Part shown: piece by piece, positions 32,509 to 41,542 of the stretch
Layout: the number at the start of each line of letters is the position of its first letter
How positions within the stretch are numbered: position 1 is the stretch's first letter
Assembly: GCF_009856625.1 (NCBI RefSeq)
Contig: NZ_CP047241.1
Location: 124,001 to 188,000 of the forward strand
DNA length: 64,000 nt
Direction: 5' to 3'
Source of the DNA: Aquitalea denitrificans
GTDB taxonomy: Bacteria > Pseudomonadota > Gammaproteobacteria > Burkholderiales > Chromobacteriaceae
Position numbers and translations under genes: made by a program
Notes under the pieces: model-generated
Database searches by the model: none
What the model saw: the letters and a program-made list of their open reading frames with translations, nothing else
Told to the model about the DNA's origin: nothing

Positions 32509-33327
32509 ATGGCAAGCAACGCAATTGAGTACATTAATCACCACCTTACATTCTGGAACTCCGATCCGTCCCCGGCTCGCGGTTTCTGGAGCCTGCACGT
32601 AGACACCTTCTCCGTTTCCCTGTTCCTGGCTTTCGTGTTCGCCGGCGTGTTCGCCATGGTGGCCCGTCGTGCCAGCCTGGAAAATCCGGGCAAGTTGCAG
32701 CTGTTTGTCGAATCCATCATCGAATTGGTCGATACCCAGGTAAAAGAAATTTTCCATGCCAAGAGCAATGTCATCGCCCCGCTGGCGCTGACCATCTTCT
32801 GCTGGATCTTCCTGATGAACGCCATGGACATGTTGCCGGTTGACCTGCTGCCGAACATTGCCCAGTGGATCGGTCACACCTTCTTCGGTCTGGAAGCGCA
32901 TCACGTTTATTTCCGTTCGGTACCGTCTGCTGACGTGAATGCCACCTTTGCCATGTCGCTGTCCGTATTCCTGTGCATCATCGGCTTCTCCATCAAGGCC
33001 AAGGGCCTGGGCGGCTGGGGCAAGGAACTGCTGACCGCACCGTTCCACACCCACAACCCGATTGGTGCCATCATCCTGGCCCCGCTGAACTTCATTTTTC
33101 AGCTGGTCGAACTGGCCGCCAAGCCGATCTCTCTCTCGCTTCGTTTGTTCGGTAACCTGTATGCCGGCGAACTGATCTTCATCCTGATCGCACTGCTGCC
33201 TTGGGGTGCGCAGTGGATCCTGGGTGCGCCGTGGGCCATTTTCCACATTCTGATCATCACCCTGCAGGCCTTCGTGTTCATGATGCTGACCATCGTGTAC
33301 CTGAGCCTGGCTGTGGAAGCGCACTAA
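32509..33327 (+). CDS. atpB: F0F1 ATP synthase subunit a
   Basis: A 272-residue membrane protein forming the proton half-channels. The essential arginine lies in ISLSLRLFGNLYAGE, with the following FILIALLPWG and C-terminal HILIITLQAFVFMMLTIVYLSLA helices. Starts 14 bp after atpI. The N-terminal YINHHLTFWNSDPS segment is typical of betaproteobacterial subunit a. The 90 bp between atpB and atpE include T-runs but no convincing terminator. Confidence 0.97.
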   Translation: MASNAIEYINHHLTFWNSDPSPARGFWSLHVDTFSVSLFLAFVFAGVFAMVARRASLENPGKLQLFVESIIELVDTQVKEIFHAKSNVIAPLALTIFCWIFLMNAMDMLPVDLLPNIAQWIGHTFFGLEAHHVYFRSVPSADVNATFAMSLSVFLCIIGFSIKAKGLGGWGKELLTAPFHTHNPIGAIILAPLNFIFQLVELAAKPISLSLRLFGNLYAGELIFILIALLPWGAQWILGAPWAIFHILIITLQAFVFMMLTIVYLSLAVEAH

Positions 33328-33417
33328 GAGTTTCGTGGTATCCGTTTTTTTTAGAGCTTTACCTTTGTTTTAGTTTTTTTTACCAACCATCCTTGCATAA
33401 GTCTTAGGAGATAAATA

Positions 33418-33699
33418 ATGGAAGCACTCGTTTCTCAGATTCAGTCGATGACCGCTATCGCAGCTGCTCTGATCATTGGCCTGGGCGCTCTGGGTACTGC
33501 TATCGGTTTCGCCATTCTGGGTGGCAAATTCCTCGAGGCCTCCGCCCGTCAACCGGAAATGATCCCGGTTCTGCAAACCAAACTGTTCATTATCGCCGGT
33601 CTGCTGGACGCGATTTCCATGATCGGTGTGGGTGTTGCCATGCTGTACACCTTCAGCAACCCGTTCCTGTCCGCTGCCAAAGCAGCTCTGGGTGGCTAA
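33418..33699 (+). CDS. atpE: F0F1 ATP synthase subunit c
   Basis: A 93-residue hairpin of two membrane helices. The glycine-rich first helix (IIGLGALGTAIGFAILGG), the polar loop ARQPE and the ion-binding Asp64 in GLLDAISMIG are all present. An Asp without the usual Na+-ligand pattern favours proton coupling. A strong ribosome-binding site (TTAGGAGATAAATA before ATG) fits the high copy number of this subunit. Slightly longer at the C-terminus than E. coli subunit c. Confidence 0.97.
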   Translation: MEALVSQIQSMTAIAAALIIGLGALGTAIGFAILGGKFLEASARQPEMIPVLQTKLFIIAGLLDAISMIGVGVAMLYTFSNPFLSAAKAALGG

Positions 33700-33752
33700 T
33701 TTTTAGTCAGTAAACGGTTGGTGTAGAAGTCATTCTCTGGAGGAAAACAAGC

Positions 33753-34223
33753 GTGGAATTTAACGTAACACTACTGGGCCAGGCGATCACGTTCGCCATC
33801 CTGGTATGGTTCACCATGAAGTTTGTTTGGCCTCCGCTTACCAATATGATGGATGAGCGTGCCAAGCGTATTGCAGATGGCCTGGCCGCTGCAGAACGTG
33901 GCAAGCAAGATCTGGAAGCCGCTGAAAAGCGCGTTGCGGACGAAGTTCGCAAGGCCAAGCAGCAAGCAATGGAAATCATTGCTACTGCCGAGAAGCGTGC
34001 TACCCAGATCGTGGACGAAGCCAAGGACAATGCCAGCACCGAAGGTGCCCGTATTGTGGCTGACGCCAAGGGTCAGATCGATCAGGAAGTGATGCGTGCC
34101 AAGGAAGCCCTGCGTGAGCATGTGGCCCAGCTGGCCGTTATCGGCGCAGAGAAGATCCTGCGCAAAGAGATCGATGCAGCCAAGCACGCCGACCTGCTTT
34201 CCTCCATCAAAGCGGAGTTTTAA
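33753..34223 (+). CDS. atpF: F0F1 ATP synthase subunit b
   Basis: A 156-residue peripheral stalk subunit: one N-terminal membrane helix (LGQAITFAILVWFTMKFVWPPL) followed by a long charged coiled coil rich in Ala, Glu and Lys. The start is a GTG at 33753, preceded by a good CTGGAGGA ribosome-binding site. The length equals E. coli subunit b, so it is complete. Confidence 0.95.
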   Translation: MEFNVTLLGQAITFAILVWFTMKFVWPPLTNMMDERAKRIADGLAAAERGKQDLEAAEKRVADEVRKAKQQAMEIIATAEKRATQIVDEAKDNASTEGARIVADAKGQIDQEVMRAKEALREHVAQLAVIGAEKILRKEIDAAKHADLLSSIKAEF

Positions 34224-34230
34224 TTAACTC

Positions 34231-34767
34231 ATGGCAGAACTCATTACCGTCGCAAGGCCCTACGCCGAAGCGGTATACAGCCTCGCCACCGAAACGCGTA
34301 CGCTGGACCAGTGGTCCGATGCGCTTGCGTGGCTGGCTGCCATGGTGAACAACCCGGATATGGTTGAAGTTGTCACCAATCCGAAACATACCGCAAAAGA
34401 GGTTGAGGCGCTGATGCTGGACGTCCTCGGCGAGCGAGCCAATGAAAGTGTAAAAAACTTTCTGGTCGCCCTGATCGAGAACCACCGCCTGATGCTGCTG
34501 CCGCATATCGCCAGTCAGTTTGAACTGTTCAAGGCCGAAGCGGAAAACATCGTTGATGCGCAAGTTGAAACGGCGTTCCCGCTGACCGAAGAACAGAAAG
34601 CCGAACTCACCAGCACGCTTTCCAAGCAGTACGGCAAAACCGTGCGTCTTGATGTGCGTGACAATGCCGATCTGATCGGTGGTGTGCGCGTGCTGGTCGG
34701 TGACGATGTCATCGACAGTTCCGTGCGCGGCAAGCTGCAAGCGATGGCGGCAAGCCTCAAGAATTAG
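34231..34767 (+). CDS. atpH: F0F1 ATP synthase subunit delta
   Basis: A 178-residue protein linking F1 to the b dimer. TVARPYAEAVYSLA at the N-terminus, FLVALIENHRLMLLPHI and the C-terminal GGVRVLVGDDVIDSSVRGKL are the family blocks. It begins 7 bp after atpF and ends 8 bp before atpA. Normal family length, no oddities. Confidence 0.95.
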   Translation: MAELITVARPYAEAVYSLATETRTLDQWSDALAWLAAMVNNPDMVEVVTNPKHTAKEVEALMLDVLGERANESVKNFLVALIENHRLMLLPHIASQFELFKAEAENIVDAQVETAFPLTEEQKAELTSTLSKQYGKTVRLDVRDNADLIGGVRVLVGDDVIDSSVRGKLQAMAASLKN

Positions 34768-34775
34768 GAGAGATC

Positions 34776-36320
34776 ATGCAGTTGAACCCCTCTGAAATCA
34801 GCGATCTGATCAAGGCCAAGATTCAGAACCTGGCTGAAGGCGCTGAAGTCCGTACCAAGGGTACGGTAATTTCCGTGACCGACGGTATCGTTCGTGTCCA
34901 CGGTCTGGCAGACGTGATGCAGGGCGAAATGCTCGAGTTCCCGGGCAACACCTACGGCCTCGCCATGAACCTGGAGCGCGACTTTGTCGGCGCCGTGGTT
35001 CTGGGTGAGTACGAACACATTTCCGAAGGCGACGAAGTCAAGTGTACCGGTCGCATTCTGGAAGTGCCGGTAGGTCCGGAACTGGTGGGCCGTGTTGTCA
35101 ATGCCCTGGGCCAGCCGATTGACGGCAAGGGTCCGATCAACGCCAAGCTGTCCAGCCCGATCGAAAAGATCGCGCCGGGTGTGATTGCGCGTCAGTCGGT
35201 ATCCCAGCCGATGCAGACCGGCCTGAAGGCGATTGACTCCATGGTACCGGTAGGCCGTGGCCAGCGTGAGCTGATCATTGGCGACCGTCAGACCGGCAAG
35301 ACCGCCGTTGCTCTGGATGCCATCATCAATCAAAAAGGCACTGGCGTTGTTTGTATCTACGTAGCCGTAGGTCAAAAAGCCTCCTCCATTGCCAACGTGG
35401 TACGCAAGCTGGAAGAGCACGGTGCACTGGGTCACACCATCATCGTAGCCGCTACCGCTTCCGAAGCCGCTGCCCTGCAGTTCATCGCCCCGTACTCCGG
35501 TTGCGCGATGGGCGAATACTTCCGCGACCGTGGCGAAGATGCACTGATCGTATACGATGACTTGTCCAAGCAAGCCGTTGCCTACCGTCAGATCTCCCTG
35601 CTGCTGCGTCGTCCGCCGGGCCGTGAAGCTTACCCGGGTGACGTTTTCTACCTGCACTCCCGTCTGCTGGAACGCGCTTCCCGCATCAACGCGGACGAAG
35701 TAGAAAAACTGACCAACGGCGAAGTGAAGGGCAAGACCGGTTCCCTGACCGCCCTGCCTATCATCGAAACCCAGGCTGGTGACGTTTCCGCCTTCGTTCC
35801 GACCAACGTGATTTCCATCACCGACGGCCAGATCTTCCTGGAATCCGACCTCTTCAACGCAGGTATCCGTCCGGCCATCAACGCCGGTATCTCGGTATCC
35901 CGCGTGGGTGGTGCGGCCCAGACCAAGGTCATCAAGAAGCTCGGTGGCGGTATCCGTCTGGCTCTGGCCCAGTACCGTGAACTGGCTGCATTCTCGCAGT
36001 TCGCTTCCGATCTGGACGAAGCAACCCGCAAGCAGCTGCAACACGGTGAAGTGGTTACCGAACTGATGAAGCAGAAGCAGTTCGTGCCGCTGGCCACTGC
36101 CGAAATGGCACTGACCCTGTGGGCTGTGAACAAGGGCAGCTACGAAGACGTTCCGGTGAAGAAGGCCCTGGCATTCGAAGCTGAGTTCCTCGCTTACGTG
36201 CGTGCGAACCACAGCGACCTGCTGGCCACCGTTAACGCTTCGGGCGATTTGTCCGGCGACAACGAGAAGGTACTGGCCAAGGCGATGGAATCGTTCAAGG
36301 CTGGCTACAGCTTCAACTGA
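34776..36320 (+). CDS. atpA: F0F1 ATP synthase subunit alpha
   Basis: A 514-residue non-catalytic nucleotide-binding subunit. Walker A GDRQTGKTA, the DELSEED-region counterpart and the alpha signature PAINAGISVSRVGGAAQ are present. Starts after a GGAGAG ribosome-binding site. Codon use is highly biased to C/G-ending major codons, as expected for an abundant protein. A 482-codon frame on the opposite strand is an antisense shadow. Confidence 0.98.
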   Translation: MQLNPSEISDLIKAKIQNLAEGAEVRTKGTVISVTDGIVRVHGLADVMQGEMLEFPGNTYGLAMNLERDFVGAVVLGEYEHISEGDEVKCTGRILEVPVGPELVGRVVNALGQPIDGKGPINAKLSSPIEKIAPGVIARQSVSQPMQTGLKAIDSMVPVGRGQRELIIGDRQTGKTAVALDAIINQKGTGVVCIYVAVGQKASSIANVVRKLEEHGALGHTIIVAATASEAAALQFIAPYSGCAMGEYFRDRGEDALIVYDDLSKQAVAYRQISLLLRRPPGREAYPGDVFYLHSRLLERASRINADEVEKLTNGEVKGKTGSLTALPIIETQAGDVSAFVPTNVISITDGQIFLESDLFNAGIRPAINAGISVSRVGGAAQTKVIKKLGGGIRLALAQYRELAAFSQFASDLDEATRKQLQHGEVVTELMKQKQFVPLATAEMALTLWAVNKGSYEDVPVKKALAFEAEFLAYVRANHSDLLATVNASGDLSGDNEKVLAKAMESFKAGYSFN

Positions 36321-36359
36321 GCCTTTCGACTCACGTCGTAGCTAAAGAAAGGTTCAGGA

Positions 36360-37226
36360 ATGGCAGTCGGTAAAGAGATTCTCACCAAGATCCGAAGCGT
36401 GCAAAACACGCAGAAGATCACTCGCGCGATGCAAATGGTGTCAACCTCCAAGATGCGCAAAACGCAAGAGCGTATGCGCGCTGCCCGTCCTTATGCTGAG
36501 AAGGTGCGCACGGTTATGGCGCACCTTGCTCAGGCAAACGCGGATCTTGGTCATCCACTGCTTGCACGCCGTGACGTTGTCAAGCGCGCTGGTATCATCC
36601 TGGTTTCCTCCGACAAGGGCCTGTGTGGCGGCCTGAACGTGAACTCGTTCAAGCGCTTCTATGCCAAGGTCAAGGAACTGCAGGAACAGAACGTCGAAAT
36701 CGACGTGTGCTGCCTCGGCCAAAAAGCCGTTGCCGCCTGCCAGCGTGCTCGCCTCAATGTCGTGGCAAGCGCAGTCCAGCTCGGCGATGTGCCGAAGATG
36801 GACAAACTAATTGGCCCGCTTACAGTGCTGTTCAAACAGTACGCTGAAGGCGAACTGGACGCGGTTTACATCGTCTACTCCGGTTTCATCAACACGATGA
36901 AACAGGAACCGACGCTCGAACAGCTCCTGCCGTTGACTCCGCAACACATGGTGGTGGAGCACTCGCATTCGTGGGATTACCTCTACGAACCGGATGCCCC
37001 CAGCCTGATGGAGTTCTTGGTCAAGCGTTACCTGGAGTCGGTGGTTTATCAGGCTCTGGCCGAAAATATGGCTTCCGAACAGGCAGCGCGTATGGTGGCC
37101 ATGAAAGCTGCAACCGACAACGCAGGTAATACGATCAAGCAGCTGCGCCTTGTGTACAACAAGGCCCGTCAAGCGGCGATTACCACTGAGCTGTCTGAGA
37201 TTGTGGCTGGTGCCGCAGCGGTGTAA
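36360..37226 (+). CDS. atpG: F0F1 ATP synthase subunit gamma
   Basis: A 288-residue central rotor shaft. The N-terminal coiled-coil helix begins EILTKIRSVQNTQKITRAMQ, the central Rossmann-like domain includes SDKGLCGGLNVN, and the C-terminal helix has MKAATDNAGNTIKQLRLVYNKARQAAITTE. Normal length. It lies between atpA and atpD in the standard order. Confidence 0.98.
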   Translation: MAVGKEILTKIRSVQNTQKITRAMQMVSTSKMRKTQERMRAARPYAEKVRTVMAHLAQANADLGHPLLARRDVVKRAGIILVSSDKGLCGGLNVNSFKRFYAKVKELQEQNVEIDVCCLGQKAVAACQRARLNVVASAVQLGDVPKMDKLIGPLTVLFKQYAEGELDAVYIVYSGFINTMKQEPTLEQLLPLTPQHMVVEHSHSWDYLYEPDAPSLMEFLVKRYLESVVYQALAENMASEQAARMVAMKAATDNAGNTIKQLRLVYNKARQAAITTELSEIVAGAAAV

Positions 37227-37269
37227 GCCGTTACACAGACTGTAAAAGTTAAATGTTTAGGAACCGATA

Positions 37270-38664
37270 ATGAGCCAAGGCAAAATCGTACAAATCATTG
37301 GTGCGGTGATCGACGTGGAATTCCCGCGCGACGCCATGCCGAAGGTTTATGATGCCCTGAAGCTGGTTGACGCTGACCTGACGCTCGAAGTCCAGCAACA
37401 GCTGGGCGACGGCGTGGTCCGTACCATTGCGATGGGTAGCTCGGACGGCCTGAAGCGTGGCATGGCAGTAGCCAACACCGGTGCACCGATTTCGGTGCCG
37501 GTTGGTAACGCCACCCTGGGTCGCATCATGGACGTACTGGGTAACCCGGTTGACGAAGCTGGTCCGGTGGCTACCGACGCACGTCGCGCCATTCACCAGT
37601 CTGCTCCGAAGTTTGACGAGCTGTCTTCCGCTACCGACCTGTTGGAAACCGGCATCAAGGTGATCGACCTGCTCTGCCCGTTTGCCAAGGGTGGTAAGGT
37701 TGGTCTGTTCGGTGGTGCCGGTGTAGGCAAGACCGTGAACATGATGGAACTGATCAACAACATCGCGAAGGCCCACTCCGGTCTGTCCGTGTTCGCTGGT
37801 GTAGGTGAGCGTACCCGTGAAGGTAACGACTTCTACCACGAAATGAAGGACTCCAACGTACTGGACAAGGTTGCGATGGTGTATGGCCAGATGAACGAGC
37901 CGCCGGGTAACCGTCTGCGCGTTGCACTGACCGGTCTGACCATGGCCGAGCATTTCCGTGACGAGAAGGACGCCTCCGGCAAGGGCCGTGACGTTCTGCT
38001 GTTCGTAGATAACATCTACCGTTACACCCTGGCCGGTACCGAAGTATCCGCTCTGCTGGGCCGTATGCCTTCCGCAGTGGGTTACCAGCCGACGCTGGCC
38101 GAAGAAATGGGCCGTCTGCAAGAACGTATTACCTCGACCAAGGATGGTTCCATTACCTCCATCCAGGCCGTATACGTACCTGCGGATGACTTGACCGACC
38201 CGTCTCCGGCAACCACCTTCGCCCACTTGGACGCTACCGTGGTTCTGTCGCGTGACATCGCTGCCCTGGGTATCTACCCGGCCGTGGATCCGCTGGACTC
38301 GACCTCGCGTCAGCTGGACCCGCTGGTGGTTGGTGACGAGCACTACTCCGTAGCCCGTGGCGTGCAATCCACGCTGCAGCGCTACAAGGAACTGCGCGAC
38401 ATCATCGCGATTCTGGGTATGGACGAGCTGTCGGAAGACGACAAGCTGGTGGTGGCACGCGCACGTAAGATCCAGCGCTTCCTGTCCCAGCCTTTCCACG
38501 TAGCTGAAGTATTTACCGGTTCCCCGGGCAAATACGTCTCCCTGCGCGACACCATCAAGGGCTTCAAGGCGATTCTCGCTGGCGAATACGACCACCTGCC
38601 GGAACAAGCGTTCTACATGGTTGGCTCTATTGAAGAAGCCGCTGAGAAAGCCAAGACCCTTTAA
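37270..38664 (+). CDS. atpD: F0F1 ATP synthase subunit beta
   Basis: A 464-residue catalytic subunit. Walker A GGAGVGKTVNMMELI, the catalytic Glu in GERTREGNDFY, Walker B DVLLFVDNIYRYT and the DELSEEDK motif that contacts gamma are all visible. Complete and of normal length, with major-codon bias. The frame on the opposite strand is a shadow. Confidence 0.98.
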   Translation: MSQGKIVQIIGAVIDVEFPRDAMPKVYDALKLVDADLTLEVQQQLGDGVVRTIAMGSSDGLKRGMAVANTGAPISVPVGNATLGRIMDVLGNPVDEAGPVATDARRAIHQSAPKFDELSSATDLLETGIKVIDLLCPFAKGGKVGLFGGAGVGKTVNMMELINNIAKAHSGLSVFAGVGERTREGNDFYHEMKDSNVLDKVAMVYGQMNEPPGNRLRVALTGLTMAEHFRDEKDASGKGRDVLLFVDNIYRYTLAGTEVSALLGRMPSAVGYQPTLAEEMGRLQERITSTKDGSITSIQAVYVPADDLTDPSPATTFAHLDATVVLSRDIAALGIYPAVDPLDSTSRQLDPLVVGDEHYSVARGVQSTLQRYKELRDIIAILGMDELSEDDKLVVARARKIQRFLSQPFHVAEVFTGSPGKYVSLRDTIKGFKAILAGEYDHLPEQAFYMVGSIEEAAEKAKTL

Positions 38665-38679
38665 TTAAGGAGAGGGCTT

Positions 38680-39102
38680 ATGTCCAAGATGCATGTGGAA
38701 GTGGTAAGCACTGAAGAACTCATCTACTCGGGTGAAGCCGAGTTTCTGGTTGCCCCGGCGCTGGAAGGTGAGATCGGTGTCTATCCGCGACACGTGCCGC
38801 TCCTGACCCGTATCAAACCCGGTGTATTGCGCATGACCGTGCCGGGTAGCAAGGAAGAAGTGTTGGTGGCTGTCTCCGGCGGCATGCTGGAAGTACAGCC
38901 CACCCACATCACCGTTCTGGCTGATACGGCGATCCGCGGCGAGGATCTCGACGAAGCGCGCGCCAATGAGGCCAAGCGTACTGCAGAGGAATCCCTGCAG
39001 CATGCAACCGACGACCTGAGCACGGCAAAGGCTCACGCTGCCCTGGCAGTTGCCATTGCCCAGCTCAAGGCGCTGGACTACCTCAAGAAACGCGTGCACT
39101 AA
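38680..39102 (+). CDS. atpC: F0F1 ATP synthase subunit epsilon
   Basis: A 140-residue subunit with an N-terminal beta-sandwich (VEVVSTEELIYSGEAEFLVAP, GEIGVYPRHVPLLT) and a C-terminal helical hairpin that can brake hydrolysis. Last gene of the operon, followed by a terminator within 30 bp. Confidence 0.97.
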   Translation: MSKMHVEVVSTEELIYSGEAEFLVAPALEGEIGVYPRHVPLLTRIKPGVLRMTVPGSKEEVLVAVSGGMLEVQPTHITVLADTAIRGEDLDEARANEAKRTAEESLQHATDDLSTAKAHAALAVAIAQLKALDYLKKRVH

Positions 39103-39131
39103 AAGCGCGGGAACGAATCGTGTATAGTTGC

Positions 39132-39160
39132 AGGCTGCCACTTCAGTGGCAGCCTTTTTC
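39132..39160 (+). terminator. Rho-independent terminator of the atp operon
   Basis: A 10-bp stem (AGGCTGCCAC/GTGGCAGCCT, loop TTCA) followed by TTTTTC. Confidence 0.9.
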
Positions 39161-39185
39161 ATTTTTGGTCAGTTAAAGAGTTCGC

Positions 39186-40550
39186 ATGGACAGCCTCAGT
39201 ATTGTCATTCTGGCGGCAGGCAAGGGTACCCGCATGTACTCTGCCATGCCCAAGGTATTGCACCCCATCGGTGGCGCACCGATGCTCGCCCGCGTCATTG
39301 CTACCGCCCGCTCGCTGAATCCATCCCAGTTGGTGGTGGTGTACGGCTTTGGTGGTGATCAGGTACGCCAAACCATCAAGGACGAAGATATTGTCTGGGC
39401 CGAACAGGCCGAGCAGCTGGGTACCGGCCACGCATTGAAAATGGCGCTACCAGCCTTGCCGCAAACGGGCAGGACGCTGGTACTGTACGGCGATGTGCCG
39501 CTCACCCGCAGTGAAACACTGCAACAGCTGATTGCCGCGGCTGGTGATGGCATGGCGGTGCTCACCGACGTGCTGGAAGATGCTACTGGCTATGGCCGCA
39601 TGCTGCGTGGCAGCGACGGCAAACTCAAGGCCATTGTCGAACACAAGGATTGCACGCCGGAGCAACTGGCCATCCGTGAAATCAATACCGGCATGATGGT
39701 GCTGCCAAACAGCCAGCTGTCAGGCTGGCTGCAAGCCCTGCGCAATGGCAATGCCCAGGGCGAATATTATCTGACGGACGTGCTGGCACTGGCCGTGGCC
39801 GATGGCGTTGCGGTGGAAAGCGTCAGTGTGTCCGCATCGTGGGAAGCCGCCGGGGTGAACAACAAGCTGCAACTGGCCGAGCTGGAGCGCATCCTGCAGC
39901 AGAACCAGGCCCGTGCGCTGCTGACTGCCGGCGTCACGCTGGCCGACCCGGCCCGCATCGATATCCGTGGCAGCCTGAAGCATGGCCGCGACGTCAGTAT
40001 CGACATCAACTGCGTATTCGAAGGCCAGGTCGAGCTGGGCGACAATGTCGAGATCGGTGCCAACTGCGTGCTGAAAAACGTCAAGATCGCTGCAGGCAGC
40101 CGTATTGCCGCCTTCTCGCATCTGGAAGATGCCGTAGTCGGGGCGGATTGCCGCATCGGCCCGTATGCCCGCCTGCGTCCGGGAGCGGCATTGTCCGACG
40201 AAGTGCATATCGGCAATTTTGTCGAAATCAAAAAGAGTACGGTTGGCCTGGGTTCTAAGGTCAATCACCTCACCTATATTGGCGATGCCGAGATCGGCAG
40301 CAAGGTGAACGTGGGAGCCGGCTCGGTCACCTGCAATTACGATGGCGTCAACAAGTTCAAGACCGTGATCGAAGACAATGTGTTTGTCGGTTCCGGCACC
40401 TTGATGGTGGCACCGGTCACACTGGAAGCAGGCGCTACAGTTGGTGCCGGCTCGGTCATCAGTCGTACGGCCCCGGCAGATACGCTTACCGTGGCACGCG
40501 CTCGCCAGATCAGTATCCCCGGCTGGAAGCGCCCACAGAAAAAGAGCTGA
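39186..40550 (+). CDS. glmU: Bifunctional GlmU (N-acetyltransferase / uridylyltransferase)
   Basis: A 454-residue enzyme making UDP-GlcNAc for peptidoglycan and LPS. The N-terminal pyrophosphorylase opens ILAAGKGTRMYSAMPKVLHPIGG. The C-terminal left-handed beta-helix (from about 250) has hexapeptide repeats, FVEIKKSTVG, SKVNHLTYIGDAEIG and NVGAGSVTCNYDG. Only 24 bp separate the atp terminator from its start. It forms the glmU-glmR-glmS arrangement known from pseudomonads. Confidence 0.97.
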   Translation: MDSLSIVILAAGKGTRMYSAMPKVLHPIGGAPMLARVIATARSLNPSQLVVVYGFGGDQVRQTIKDEDIVWAEQAEQLGTGHALKMALPALPQTGRTLVLYGDVPLTRSETLQQLIAAAGDGMAVLTDVLEDATGYGRMLRGSDGKLKAIVEHKDCTPEQLAIREINTGMMVLPNSQLSGWLQALRNGNAQGEYYLTDVLALAVADGVAVESVSVSASWEAAGVNNKLQLAELERILQQNQARALLTAGVTLADPARIDIRGSLKHGRDVSIDINCVFEGQVELGDNVEIGANCVLKNVKIAAGSRIAAFSHLEDAVVGADCRIGPYARLRPGAALSDEVHIGNFVEIKKSTVGLGSKVNHLTYIGDAEIGSKVNVGAGSVTCNYDGVNKFKTVIEDNVFVGSGTLMVAPVTLEAGATVGAGSVISRTAPADTLTVARARQISIPGWKRPQKKS

Positions 40551-40574
40551 TTTCCTGCTGCACTTGCTGGCCGC

Positions 40575-40618
40575 ATGCCCGCTGCGCTTTCCTTAAGGAA
40601 GGTCTGCGGGCATTTTCT
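40575..40618 (+). terminator. Rho-independent terminator after glmU
   Basis: Stem ATGCCCGC (40575-40582) / GCGGGCAT (40606-40613) with an inner TTTCC/GGAAG pairing, followed by TTTCTTT. Confidence 0.7.
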
Positions 40619-40650
40619 TTGGAAAACTCCAAAATAAGGTGTCGCATTTC

Positions 40651-40750
40651 TTTCGTTTCAAAAGAAAATTTCTAAATTCAGGTGGATATGTGATTGCTGC
40701 AGGAATATTCAGCAGTTATCATGGCAAAACTTTCGAAACGAAATGTTTCA
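40651..40750 (+). promoter_or_regulatory. TTTCGTTTC-type operator repeats before glmR
   Basis: TTTCGTTTC followed by AAAAGAAA (40651-40667) and TTTCGAAACGAAATGTTTCA (40731-40750) share the TTTCG/GAAA pattern typical of DeoR/AgaR-family operators. The second directly abuts the glmR ATG, suggesting autoregulation. Confidence 0.45.
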
Positions 40751-41542
40751 ATGACAAAACGAAATACCCAGCAACGCCGCCACGCCATCGCCACTCTTGT
40801 ACAGGAGCGGGGCGAGGTGAGTGTTGACGAACTGACACGCCGCTTTGCCACCTCAGAAGTGACCATCCGCAAGGACCTGGCCCTGCTGGAAACCGGTGGT
40901 TTGCTGCTGCGCCGCTATGGCGGTGCAGTATCGCTGCCTAGCGAAATGGCGGTAGAGCCGGAGGTGGGTGTGGTGTCCGACCGCAAGCTGGATATCGCCC
41001 GCGCAGCAGCAGAGCGCATTCGCGACCACAACCGCATCATCATCGACAGCGGTACCACCACCAGCGGCATGATTCCCTTGCTCAGCAGCAAGCGTGGCCT
41101 GGTGGTGATGACCAACTCGCTGAATGTTGCCGCGGCATTGCGCGAGCTGGAAAACGAACCAACGCTGCTGATGACTGGCGGCACCTGGGACCCGCACTCC
41201 GAATCGTTTCAGGGGCAGGTGGCCGAACAGGTGTTGCGCTCTTATGACTTCGACCAGCTGTTTGTCGGTGCCGATGGTATCGACCTGGAACGCGGCACCA
41301 CGACTTTCAACGAGCTGGTTGGCTTGTCACGGGTGATGGCAGAGGTGGCACGCGAAGTTATCGTAATGGTGGAGTCGGACAAGATAGGCCGCCGCATTCC
41401 CAATCTGGAATTGCCGTGGCACAACATTCACACCCTGATTACCGATGAGGCACTGCCTGCGGAGTCCAGGGAAATCATTCAGGCCAAGGGCATCACGCTG
41501 ATCTGTGCGCCCGCTGGCAGCGATAGCGCAAGGAGAAAATAA
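40751..41542 (+). CDS. glmR: DeoR-family regulator of amino-sugar synthesis (GlmR-like)
   Basis: A 263-residue regulator: N-terminal HTH (QQRRHAIATLVQERGEVSVDELTRRFATSEVTIRKDLALLE, given here only as a location: residues about 7-47), then a DeoR C-terminal sugar-phosphate sensor domain with IIIDSGTTTSGM and FVGADGIDLERGTTTFN. Its position between glmU and glmS matches GlmR of Pseudomonas aeruginosa, which controls glmS. ATGs at 40721 and 40751 are both possible; the latter follows the operator-like repeat. The stop overlaps the glmS ATG by one base, so the two are co-transcribed. Confidence 0.85.
   Translation: MTKRNTQQRRHAIATLVQERGEVSVDELTRRFATSEVTIRKDLALLETGGLLLRRYGGAVSLPSEMAVEPEVGVVSDRKLDIARAAAERIRDHNRIIIDSGTTTSGMIPLLSSKRGLVVMTNSLNVAAALRELENEPTLLMTGGTWDPHSESFQGQVAEQVLRSYDFDQLFVGADGIDLERGTTTFNELVGLSRVMAEVAREVIVMVESDKIGRRIPNLELPWHNIHTLITDEALPAESREIIQAKGITLICAPAGSDSARRK

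Noticed and set aside
34764..36212. Long antisense frame across atpA, with similar ones across atpD and mnmG
   Set aside because: Conserved genes on the opposite strand explain the DNA; the translated products are low-complexity and unlike proteins.
40751..41542. glmS ribozyme before glmS
   Set aside because: glmR runs directly into glmS with a one-base overlap, leaving no room for a leader; the ribozyme is also typical of Firmicutes.
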